From: Phycisphaerales bacterium
GTDB taxonomy: Bacteria > Planctomycetota > Phycisphaerae > Sedimentisphaerales > Anaerobacaceae
Direction of reading: 5' to 3'
Assembly: GCA_011057845.1 (NCBI GenBank)
Contig: DSDB01000552.1
Location: 1-5,496 of the forward strand
Length of the DNA: 5,496 bases
Part shown: positions 1-4,977 of the stretch, piece by piece
Numbering within the stretch: position 1 is the stretch's first letter
Layout: every line of letters begins with the position of its first letter
The notes under the pieces: model-generated
What the model saw: the letters and a program-made list of their open reading frames with translations, nothing else
The model's database searches: none
Told to the model about the DNA's origin: nothing
Translations under genes and position numbers: made by a program

Positions 1-127
1 CGGCGGCGGCAAGGTCGAACTCCACGGTGTCGGCTGGGAGGCCGAGGCCGACGTCGAAATACCCGAAGACGCCGTGGTGGAAGTCCTCGACAAGAAGAAC
101 ATTACGCTCAAGGTCAAACGGATGTAA
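1..127 (+). CDS. NfeD-family protein, C-terminal end (5' end outside window)
   Basis: The frame is open from the window edge to TAA at 125-127 and encodes 41 visible residues. They run GGGKVELHGVGWEAEADVEI, then a segment containing VVEVLDKKNITLKV, and end in KRM. The pattern of glycine, a short strand, GxxWxA, then a charged turn with VxV...LxV is that of the small OB-fold domain ending NfeD proteins. NfeD proteins are membrane proteins, in long forms with a ClpP-like serine protease domain, usually encoded beside an SPFH/slipin gene, with which they are thought to act at the membrane. The slipin gene begins 50 bases downstream on the same strand, which is the main support for the call. Only the OB-fold is visible, so whether this is the long protease form or the short form cannot be told. 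Confidence 0.72.
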   Translation, partial: GGGKVELHGVGWEAEADVEIPEDAVVEVLDKKNITLKVKRM

Positions 128-177
128 CAACCCGTGACAAACGGCTTGGTGAATCCCGTAATGAAAGGAGACTTGAT

Positions 178-1146
178 ATGGTTATGGCGGCCGTGATCAA
201 TCCGTATACTGTTATTCTGATTCTGATTATCGCCTTCGCTCTGATAGCGGTCCTGACCTCCATCCGCATCGTCCCGCAGAAGACCGCCTTCATCATCGAA
301 CAGCTCGGCAAGTACCGCGCCACGCTCGAAGCGGGCTTTCACCTGCTGATCCCGCTGATCGACCGCGTGGCCTACAGGCACACGCTCAAGGAGCAGGCCA
401 TCGACGTCCCGCCCCAGGCGTGCATCACCAAGGACAACATCGCCGTGGAAGTCGACGGCATCCTCTACATGATGGTCGTCGACCCGCAGAGGGCCTCCTA
501 CGGCATCAACAACTACCAGTTCGCGGCCGTTCAACTCGCCCAGACAACCATGCGAAGCGTCATGGGAAAGCTCGACCTTGACCGGACCTTCGAGGAGCGA
601 GAGACAATCAACAGCGTCATCGTCGACGCCGTGGACAAGGCATCGGATCCGTGGGGCGTGAAGGTTACCCGCTACGAGGTCAAGAACATCATGCCGCCGC
701 CCAGCATCAAGGACGCCATGGAAAAGCAGATGCGGGCCGAGCGGGAAAAACGCGCCGAGATCGCCGTCTCCGAGGGCGACCGCCAGGCCCGGATCAACCG
801 CGCCGAGGGCGAGAAGCGCGAGATGATCGCCCGCAGCGAAGGCGAAAAACAGCGCCGCATCAACGAGGCCGAGGGCCGCGCCATCGAGATCGAGCGCGTC
901 GCCCAGGCCACCGCCCTGGGCATTCGCCAGATCGCCTCGGCCATCAATGAAGAAGGCGGCGTCGACGCCGTGAACCTCCGCATCGCCGAGCAGTACCTCC
1001 AGGAGTTCGGCAAACTCGCCAAGACCAACAACTCCGTCATCATCCCGTCGAACCTCTCCGACATCGCCGGAATGATCGCCGCCGCCAAAACCGTCATCAG
1101 CCAGAGCAGCAACGCCGTGAACCCGCCGACCCCGCCAAAGGCCTGA
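178..1146 (+). CDS. SPFH/Band 7 (stomatin-family) slipin, paraslipin type
   Basis: This 322-residue membrane-anchored SPFH protein would form oligomeric scaffolds on the inner membrane, probably with the NfeD protein encoded just upstream. Residues about 8-28 form one hydrophobic segment. The SPFH domain covers about 30-190 and starts with the family hallmark VPQKTAFIIEQLGKY, followed by GFHLLIPLIDRV, TKDNIAVEVDGILY and RSVMGKLDLDR. Residues about 180-245 are a charged coiled coil with repeats of the type AEGEKxxxI, the oligomerisation region. The C-terminal motif NLSDIAGMIAAA (292-303) matches the conserved end of the STOML2/paraslipin branch. Length is typical (about 300-330). The ATG at 178 is preceded by AAAGGAG (164-170) with 7 bases between; an ATG at 184 is possible but worse placed. 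No enzymatic activity is expected. The subfamily is less certain than the family. Confidence 0.93.
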   Translation: MVMAAVINPYTVILILIIAFALIAVLTSIRIVPQKTAFIIEQLGKYRATLEAGFHLLIPLIDRVAYRHTLKEQAIDVPPQACITKDNIAVEVDGILYMMVVDPQRASYGINNYQFAAVQLAQTTMRSVMGKLDLDRTFEERETINSVIVDAVDKASDPWGVKVTRYEVKNIMPPPSIKDAMEKQMRAEREKRAEIAVSEGDRQARINRAEGEKREMIARSEGEKQRRINEAEGRAIEIERVAQATALGIRQIASAINEEGGVDAVNLRIAEQYLQEFGKLAKTNNSVIIPSNLSDIAGMIAAAKTVISQSSNAVNPPTPPKA

Positions 1147-1163
1147 CCCCGGGGGGCTGGCGG
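1132..1163 (+). other. Possible hairpin across the slipin stop codon
   Basis: CCGCCA (1132-1137) is an exact inverted match to TGGCGG (1158-1163), and GCC (1141-1143) can pair with GGC (1155-1157) inside it, leaving a three-base bulge. The structure would enclose the slipin TGA. No run of T follows, so it is not a standard rho-independent terminator. It could stabilise the upstream message end or dampen read-through into the small gene at 1185. In sequence of this GC content such pairings also arise by chance. Confidence 0.25.
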
Positions 1164-1184
1164 CGCAAGCTGGGGATCAGGGGC

Positions 1185-1307
1185 ATGAGTGAGATGGTCC
1201 GCTTTATGTGCGGCTGTGGCCAGAAGGTTAAGATGCCCGCACGCTACGCCGGCCGAGTGGGCCGCTGCCCCCGGTGCAACCGCCGACTCATCATCCCCGC
1301 ATCCTAA
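1185..1307 (+). CDS. Tiny free-standing zinc-ribbon protein, 40 residues
   Basis: This short frame starts at ATG 1185 and ends at TAA 1305-1307. It encodes a 40-residue protein with CGCG at 9-12 and CPRC at 28-31, giving the spacing C-x-C-x16-C-x2-C of a four-cysteine zinc ribbon. Between them lies KVKMPARYAGRVGR, and the end is RLIIPAS. The order phe, C-x-C-gly, lys, val/met-pro, ala-gly, arg-cys-pro-x-cys, ile-pro is that of short zinc ribbons common in planctomycete proteins, often as an N-terminal module; here it stands alone. A weak GGGGA (1172-1176) lies 8 bases ahead. ATG 1194 is an alternative start that keeps all four cysteines. It lies 38 bases after the slipin gene on the same strand, so co-transcription is likely. 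Its stop overlaps the stop of the opposing purH gene. Ligand and function are unknown: it may bind zinc and a protein or nucleic acid partner. Confidence 0.75.
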   Translation: MSEMVRFMCGCGQKVKMPARYAGRVGRCPRCNRRLIIPAS

Positions 1308-2914
1308 TGCAGGAAGTGGCGTTTGCCGGTGAAGACCATGGCGATGTTGTGTTTGTCGGCCGCGGCAATGACCTCGTCATCCTTGACCGAGCCGCCGGGC
1401 TGGACGATGGCGGCCACGCCGTTGGCGGCGGCGTTTTCGACGTTGTCCGGGAACGGGAAGAAGGCATCCGAGGCCATGACGCTGCCCTGCGCATCGGCGC
1501 CGGCGTTCTTGAAGGCGATCAGCCCCGATTCGACGCGGTTCATCTGACCGGCGCCGACCCCGACGACACGGCGGTTCTTCACCAGGACTATTGTGTTGCT
1601 CTTGGTGTGTTTGGCCACCAGCCAGGCGATGCGCAGATCCTCCATCTGTTCCCTCGTGGGACGGGCCTTGGTGGGATAGGTCAGGGCCTCCGGCTCCCAG
1701 CCGACGAGGTCCCGCTGCTGCACCAGCAGGCCGCCGACGATGCACCGGACGTCGTATTCGCCCGCTGCGATTCGGGACCTGTCGATGGGGCCGGTTTCGA
1801 TCAGGCGAACGCGGCTGCCCCAGCTCTTGAGCGTGCGGATGATCTCGACGGCCTCGGGCTCGAAAATCGGGGCGATGATGACCTCGGCGAAGAACCCACT
1901 CGCACCGCGGGCCTTGCCGAACCGGCTGTAGGATTCCATGATGGTCTGGGCCAGCTCGACGTCGACGGTGCGATTGACCGCGACAATGCCGCCGAAGGCG
2001 CTGACGACGTCGCCCTCATAGGCCTTGCGGTAGGCCTCACAGATGTTCTCATCAACGGCGCAGCCGCAGGGATTGAGGTGCTTGACGACGACGGCCGCCG
2101 GGGCGTCAAACTCCTTGACCAGCTCAAAGGCGGCGTTCGTATCGAGCAGGTTGTTGAAGCTGATGGGGGTCCCGCCTTCGAGCAGTCGGCCGCTGCCGAC
2201 CGACGTCTCGCCGGCGCCGGCGAACTTGTAATAGGCCCCCGCCTGATGGGGATTTTCGCCGTATCGCAGGGCGGCCGCCTTCGTCGCGGCCAGGGGAAGC
2301 CGGTCGGGAAAGCGCTCGCCCGCCCGGTCGTTGAGGTACCGGGCAATGGCGGCATCGTAGGCGGCCGTCAGGCCAAAGGCCGCCCGGGCCAGTTCGGCCC
2401 GCAGGCCCGCTGAAACCGCGCCGCCGGTCTTTCCCATCTCCGCCAGGACCCGGTCATACTGGGATGGATGCGTAACCACGGCGACGAACCGGTGGTTCTT
2501 GGCCGCCGAGCGGACCATGCTGGGACCGCCGATGTCGATGTTCTCAATGGCGTCCTCCAGCGTACAACCCGGCTTGGCGACGGTCTGCTCGAAGGGATAG
2601 AGATTCACGCAGACCAGGTCAATGGGCTCGATGCCGTGCTTCTTCATGGCGGCGACATGGTCGGATTTGTCGCGCAGACCCAGCAGGCCGCCGTGAATCT
2701 TCGGGTGCAGCGTCTTGACGCGGCCGTCCATCATCTCCGGAAATCCCGTGACGGATTCGATACCGACGACCTCGATGCCCGCCTGGGTCAGGGCCTTGGC
2801 CGTGCCGCCCGTGCTGATGATCTTCACGCCCATGTTGGCGAGCTTGCGGACAAACTCCACGACCCCGGTCTTGTCGCTGACGCTGACCAGCGCGGTCTTG
2901 ACTTTCACCTCCAT
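1304..2914 (-). CDS. purH: Bifunctional AICAR formyltransferase / IMP cyclohydrolase
   Basis: This cytosolic enzyme performs the last two steps of de novo purine synthesis: formyl transfer from 10-formyltetrahydrofolate to AICAR, then ring closure of FAICAR to IMP. It has 536 residues (E. coli about 529), so it is full length. The MGS-like cyclohydrolase domain (about 1-145) shows ISTGGTAKAL, GRVKTLHPKIHGGLLG and IENIDIGGPSMVRSAAKN. The transformylase domain (about 145-536) shows LRYGENPHQ, SFNNLLDTNAAFELVKEF, the catalytic Lys278-His279 in VVKHLNPCG, VSAFGGIVAVNR, KHTKSNTIV, GVGAGQMNRVES, SDAFFPFPDNVE and the closing MVFTGKRHFLH. No key motif is missing. The ATG at 2914 has a strong, doubled Shine-Dalgarno sequence. 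It follows the beta-propeller gene by 48 bases and is probably the last gene of that operon. The stop TAG (1304-1306) overlaps the stop of the convergent zinc-ribbon gene. Confidence 0.98.
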   Translation of the reverse strand: MEVKVKTALVSVSDKTGVVEFVRKLANMGVKIISTGGTAKALTQAGIEVVGIESVTGFPEMMDGRVKTLHPKIHGGLLGLRDKSDHVAAMKKHGIEPIDLVCVNLYPFEQTVAKPGCTLEDAIENIDIGGPSMVRSAAKNHRFVAVVTHPSQYDRVLAEMGKTGGAVSAGLRAELARAAFGLTAAYDAAIARYLNDRAGERFPDRLPLAATKAAALRYGENPHQAGAYYKFAGAGETSVGSGRLLEGGTPISFNNLLDTNAAFELVKEFDAPAAVVVKHLNPCGCAVDENICEAYRKAYEGDVVSAFGGIVAVNRTVDVELAQTIMESYSRFGKARGASGFFAEVIIAPIFEPEAVEIIRTLKSWGSRVRLIETGPIDRSRIAAGEYDVRCIVGGLLVQQRDLVGWEPEALTYPTKARPTREQMEDLRIAWLVAKHTKSNTIVLVKNRRVVGVGAGQMNRVESGLIAFKNAGADAQGSVMASDAFFPFPDNVENAAANGVAAIVQPGGSVKDDEVIAAADKHNIAMVFTGKRHFLH

Positions 2915-2921
2915 ATATGAA

Positions 2922-2934
2922 CTCCTTCTCCTTT
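2922..2934 (-). promoter_or_regulatory. Tandem Shine-Dalgarno sequence of purH
   Basis: Reading on the minus strand, AAAGGAG and AAGGAG follow each other directly (AAAGGAGAAGGAG). The nearer one is 7 bases from ATG 2914, which fixes the purH start. Two adjacent anti-16S matches suggest high translation of purH independent of the gene before it. Confidence 0.75.
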
Positions 2935-2962
2935 ACGGCATCATTTTTGCGGAACTATGCTT

Positions 2963-4072
2963 TCAACGTGCGGGTCGGATGCACATGACACGGCCTCGTG
3001 TGTCGCCGATGTACATCCGGGCGTCCTGCGTGTTGCTTGCATACAGGTCGACATCGGCCATGTTCACGGTCAGGACCTTGCGGGCCCCGGCGTTGTCCAT
3101 GACGACGAGCGTCTTCTGGGTGCTGATCAGATAGGCGCGGCGGGCGGACTCAGCCAGCAGGTCGAGGCCTTCCGGGAGCTTCCAAAGGGCCTTGCCCGAC
3201 TCGCGGTCGATAGCGGTGACGCCCTTGAGGGGACCGTATTGGTAGACGACATTGGCGGTGACGCGCGGGCTGGTCTTCGGAATCGAACCGATTGGATGCT
3301 TCCATACCAGGCGCTTGTTGGTGATGGTCGGGCAATCGACGCGGTAGACATGCGTGTCGCCGCAGGCGAAGAACAGGCTGTCGCCGCTGCGGACCACCGG
3401 GCCGACGATCCCTTCGGCGAACTGCATATCCCAGAACTTGTAGGGACGATCCGGAGCGAAACTCATCAGATAGCCGGCGTTCGTGGCGAAGACGACATAA
3501 TCGTCGGCCGCGACAACGGACGTGATGGCGGACTGTGCCGTGCCGGCGACGGTGAAGAGTTCCACGAGGCTCTCGGCCTTGACGACGTGGACGCGGGTGT
3601 CCACGCCCGGCAGATAATAGTGCGATTCGGTGCGGGCCACCGGGCAGATCAGGCCGTAGTCGGTCACGGGCAGGGTCCGGGCAATGGTCCCGCTTCCGGG
3701 TTTGATCTCGAGGATACTGTTGCCGATGACGGTGATCAGGACGTCCTCGAAACGGTCGAACCCGAGCAGGGGAAACCCGACGGGGGCGATAGACTTGGCG
3801 AAAACGACGTTACCCTTGTCGCCGCCGAGGGCGGCCAGGTAGTTGCGGTCGCTCAACGCGTAGACGCCGCCACCGACGCAACTGAGGGTCTGGAGCTTCT
3901 CGCCGGGCCGGATGGGCAGAACCGTCTCCCAGACGATCTCGAGTTTGGCGGCGCCGAGCAGTTCAGGCGAGACCAGCCATCGCGGGGCGTCGGCCGCGTG
4001 GGCCGCCGGGGCAAGGCCGCCGGCCAGGACGATGGTCCACAAGAGGGATGCCAATAGCGCGATCTTGTGCAT
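2963..4072 (-). CDS. Exported PQQ-like beta-propeller protein of unknown function
   Basis: This 369-residue protein has a clear signal peptide: MHK, a hydrophobic core IALLASLLWTIVLAGGL, then APAAHA with a likely cut after residue 26, so it acts outside the cytoplasm. The rest shows repeated four-strand blades with PQQ/WD40-like spacing. The best are VYALSDRNYLAAL (70-82), YVVFATNAGYLMSF (192-205), FFACGDTHVYRVD (234-246), GVTAIDRESGKALWKL (284-299) and MYIGDTRGRVMCI (353-365). The run 'AIDRESGKALWKL' is the typical PQQ-repeat blade seam, but I see no quinone-binding or metal-binding set that would make it a dehydrogenase; a scaffold or binding role is more likely. I chose ATG 4072 over an upstream GTG at 4111 because it starts a proper signal peptide and has GAGGAG 8 bases before it. 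It lies 66 bases after the 97-residue gene and 48 before purH. The link to purine synthesis, if any, is not evident. It could also be called a WD40-like or BamB-like protein. Confidence 0.85.
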   Translation of the reverse strand: MHKIALLASLLWTIVLAGGLAPAAHAADAPRWLVSPELLGAAKLEIVWETVLPIRPGEKLQTLSCVGGGVYALSDRNYLAALGGDKGNVVFAKSIAPVGFPLLGFDRFEDVLITVIGNSILEIKPGSGTIARTLPVTDYGLICPVARTESHYYLPGVDTRVHVVKAESLVELFTVAGTAQSAITSVVAADDYVVFATNAGYLMSFAPDRPYKFWDMQFAEGIVGPVVRSGDSLFFACGDTHVYRVDCPTITNKRLVWKHPIGSIPKTSPRVTANVVYQYGPLKGVTAIDRESGKALWKLPEGLDLLAESARRAYLISTQKTLVVMDNAGARKVLTVNMADVDLYASNTQDARMYIGDTRGRVMCIRPAR

Positions 4073-4080
4073 TGCAGAAG

Positions 4081-4086
4081 CTCCTC
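4081..4086 (-). promoter_or_regulatory. Shine-Dalgarno sequence deciding the beta-propeller start
   Basis: GAGGAG on the minus strand lies 8 bases before ATG 4072. It falls inside the frame that would be coding if the GTG at 4111 were used, so it supports the shorter protein starting MHKIALL. Confidence 0.7.
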
Positions 4087-4088
4087 GC

Positions 4089-4103
4089 AAAAACGCTGTT
4101 TTT
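4089..4103. repeat. Small A/T inverted repeat between two operon genes
   Basis: AAAAAC (4089-4094) and GTTTTT (4098-4103) are exact inverted copies around GCT, with T continuing to 4105. It sits in the 66-base gap between the 97-residue gene and the beta-propeller gene, just upstream of the latter's ribosome site. On the plus strand it ends in seven T, but the stem is nearly all A-T and weak, and no plus-strand gene precedes it, so a terminator is unlikely. Confidence 0.25.
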
Positions 4104-4138
4104 TTCACCACCGTCGCAGCCGCCGCGGCCGGGCCGGA

Positions 4139-4432
4139 TCAGGGCAACTCGACCAGCTCGGCCAAGTCAACATCGTGCTCGGCCTCGAAACGCTGCATCT
4201 GCTCGATCCGCTCGATGTCGTCCTTGATCCGGGTGGCCAGTTTGAAGATATACGGCCTGCCCGTGAGCCGGTTTCGCAGGTCATCGAGCATCGGATCCCA
4301 CGAGCCGCCGTACAACTGGGCCTTGAGCACAACGAGCATCCGGTGCTCGTCGGACAAACCGTCCACGTAGGCCTTTACGGCCTTGGGAACCGCCTTTTTC
4401 GTGGTATGCTTATTACCGACCCGCTCAGTCAT
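4139..4432 (-). CDS. Small protein of unknown function, 97 residues, mostly helical
   Basis: I do not recognise this family. The protein begins with a basic, probably disordered stretch (MTERVGNKHTTKKAVPKAVK). The middle DEHRMLVVLKAQLYGGSWDP (28-47) reads as a helix followed by an aromatic/glycine turn. DDLRNRLTGRPYIFKLATRI (50-69) has a second helical segment, and residues 70-97 form an acidic helix (DDIERIEQMQRFEAEHDVDL then AELVELP). There is no signal peptide, membrane segment or cysteine, so it should be cytosolic. It is a real gene on three grounds: GAGGA (4439-4443) lies 6 bases before ATG 4432; the composition is protein-like; and a promoter candidate lies about 55 bases upstream. It is the first gene of the apparent operon leading to the beta-propeller gene and purH. 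The strong amphipathic segments would fit a small helical bundle or a protein-binding adaptor, which is only a guess. Confidence 0.8.
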   Translation of the reverse strand: MTERVGNKHTTKKAVPKAVKAYVDGLSDEHRMLVVLKAQLYGGSWDPMLDDLRNRLTGRPYIFKLATRIKDDIERIEQMQRFEAEHDVDLAELVELP

Positions 4433-4485
4433 TCAGAATCCTCGACAGGCCGAAAAGCGCTTCACCTGAGCACGAATTGCCCCCG

Positions 4486-4514
4486 AGGATAGCGGCAGAG
4501 GACGGTTTTTGCAA
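4486..4514 (-). promoter_or_regulatory. Sigma70-like promoter for the operon of the 97-residue gene, beta-propeller gene and purH
   Basis: On the minus strand a -35 box TTGCAA (4509-4514) and a -10 box TATCCT (4486-4491) are separated by exactly 17 bases; each box matches four of six consensus positions. Transcription would start near 4479, giving a leader of about 45 bases before ATG 4432 that holds the GAGGA ribosome site. The -35 box lies at the edge of an A/T-rich patch (4506-4530) that contains the inverted repeat TTTTGC / GCAAAA, which could bind a regulator. No better promoter was found in the gap. Confidence 0.38.
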
Positions 4515-4529
4515 GATATTTTCGCAAAA
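4507..4529. repeat. Inverted repeat TTTTGC / GCAAAA at the promoter
   Basis: TTTTGC (4507-4512) and GCAAAA (4524-4529) are exact inverted copies separated by 11 bases. The repeat overlaps the proposed -35 box and sits in an A/T island in otherwise GC-rich DNA. A 23-bp dyad there could be an operator or only an A/T upstream element. No regulator gene is encoded nearby to match it. Confidence 0.3.
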
Positions 4530-4591
4530 TAGGCCCCCCGCGGCTCCGCCCCTGCCCCGCATCAAGCCCGCCCGGCCACTCTGGAAAACCA

Positions 4592-4632
4592 CAAACGCAA
4601 AGTTGAAAACCCAAAACCACAGCCCCAGACTC
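4592..4632 (+). repeat. A-rich intergenic repeat, copy A
   Basis: It begins CAAACGCAAAGTTGAAAACC and continues to 4632. The first 24 bases match copy B (4735-4758) at 22 positions in the same orientation. From AAACGCAAAG (4593) the 40 bases match the reverse complement of copy C (4917-4956) at 32 positions without gaps, including the core CCACAGCC. Confidence 0.7.
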
Positions 4633-4671
4633 AAAACGGCGAAGCGAGCAGCAAGCAGCAGGGGGTAGCAG

Positions 4672-4690
4672 CCCTTCGCGCAGCGAAGGG
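4672..4690. repeat. Hairpin with 8-bp perfect stem
   Basis: CCCTTCGC (4672-4679) and GCGAAGGG (4683-4690) are perfect inverted copies around a three-base GCA loop. A further GCGAAG at 4640-4645 could pair with the same CTTCGC, so two alternative foldings are possible. No T run follows on either strand, so it does not look like a terminator. Confidence 0.65.
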
Positions 4691-4734
4691 ATGGCCCGTG
4701 GCAAGGGCGTCCAAGCCACGCCACCGGGCAACGG

Positions 4735-4758
4735 CAAACGCAAAACTGAAAACCCAAA
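4735..4758 (+). repeat. A-rich intergenic repeat, copy B
   Basis: This 24-base copy has the form CAAACGCAAA, two differing bases, then TGAAAACCCAAA. It matches copy A at 22 of 24 bases in the same orientation, 143 bases further on. It lacks the CCACAGCC half seen in copies A and C, so it may be a truncated unit. Confidence 0.7.
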
Positions 4759-4814
4759 CCGATCCGCATTCCGCGACGTGCACATCCCCCCTGGAGGGCG
4801 CCGGCGGCCAAGAG

Positions 4815-4850
4815 TCCTTCTGGATGCCTGCCTGCGCAGGCATGACAGGG
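4815..4850 (-). repeat. REP-like dispersed palindrome of the 'MPAQAGIQ' type
   Basis: ATGCCTGC (4824-4831) and GCAGGCAT (4836-4843) form a perfect 8-bp stem with a CTGC loop, flanked by CTGG on one side and GACAGGG on the other. On the minus strand it reads GTCATGCCTGCGCAGGCAGG, and one frame gives the peptide VMPAQAGIQ. Sequences of this form are a well-known dispersed extragenic palindrome in many bacteria, often mis-called as coding because of that peptide. One copy is seen here. Confidence 0.72.
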
Positions 4851-4916
4851 TCGTGGCCCGCGTGCAGACATGCTACGTGTTGCCCTTGGCACGGCCCCAC
4901 CCCGGAGCAAGGCTTG

Positions 4917-4958
4917 GGGTTTGAGGCTGTGGCTTTGCGTTTTGGGCTTTGCGTTTTG
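4917..4958 (-). repeat. A-rich intergenic repeat, copy C (inverted), with 14-bp tandem duplication
   Basis: Read on the minus strand it gives AAACGCAAAG, then a second AAAACGCAAAG, then CCACAGCCTCAAAC. Over 40 bases (4917-4956) it matches copy A at 32 positions in inverted orientation. On the plus strand the 14-mer GGCTTTGCGTTTTG occurs twice with no gap (4931-4944 and 4945-4958), a perfect tandem duplication. Its outer end is about 20 bases from the EIIA stop codon. Confidence 0.7.
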
Positions 4959-4977
4959 GCTTCATCCGGCAACCCGG

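Larger units (their letters stand above)
4693..4896. repeat. Inner inverted repeat pair, 4693-4708 and 4881-4896
   Basis: The right arm GCCCTTGGCACGG (4882-4894) matches the reverse complement of CCGTGGCAAGGGC (4696-4708) at 12 of 13 bases. The left arm also begins a local bulged stem: GCCCGTGGC (4694-4702) against GCCACCGGGC (about 4720-4729). The pair is nested inside copies A and C of the A-rich repeat, giving the region a rough palindromic layout. Confidence 0.5.
4433..4977. other. Repeat-rich intergenic region without supported genes
   Basis: These 545 bases separate the EIIA gene from the 97-residue gene, both on the minus strand. The part from 4433 to about 4530 holds the ribosome site, leader and promoter candidate of the downstream operon. 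From about 4580 to 4970 almost everything can be assigned to repeated or palindromic elements, listed separately. Open frames of 60-160 codons occur on both strands but lack ribosome sites, overlap one another and translate to low-complexity or repeat-type peptides. I see no tRNA, transposase remnant or CRISPR repeat. Confidence 0.7.

Noticed and set aside
134..162. Promoter-like GTGACA, 17 bases, CGTAAT before the slipin gene
   Set aside because: The boxes fit moderately, but transcription would begin within the slipin Shine-Dalgarno sequence (164-170), removing it. Read-through from the NfeD gene is the simpler reading.
1274..2413. Long plus-strand frame of 379 codons opposite purH
   Set aside because: It is antisense to a purH with every expected motif. 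Its translation is rich in Gly, Asp and Ala with no recognisable domain, as expected for the shadow of a GC-rich gene. It has no ribosome site.
2957..4057. Plus-strand frame of 366 codons opposite the beta-propeller gene
   Set aside because: It is a codon-bias shadow: low-complexity Asp/Gly/Val composition, no domain, and the opposite strand has a signal peptide, ribosome site and repeat blades.
4073..4111. Extended beta-propeller start at GTG 4111
   Set aside because: It would add 13 residues ahead of a complete signal peptide and place the GAGGAG ribosome site inside coding sequence.
4584..4960. CRISPR array from the recurring AAACGCAAA motif
   Set aside because: Copies differ in orientation, length and spacing (143 and about 180 bases) and there are no uniform spacers or cas genes.
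4425..4972. Minus-strand frames of 161, 113 and 107 codons in the intergenic region
   Set aside because: They overlap each other in different frames, lack ribosome sites, and include repeat-derived peptides such as HACAGRHPEG and MPAQAGIQ, typical of mis-called dispersed palindromes.
4966..4977. CCGG-CAAC-CCGG hairpin right after the EIIA stop, as a terminator
   Set aside because: The stem is only 4 bp and no T run follows on the minus strand, so it does not meet the form of a rho-independent terminator.
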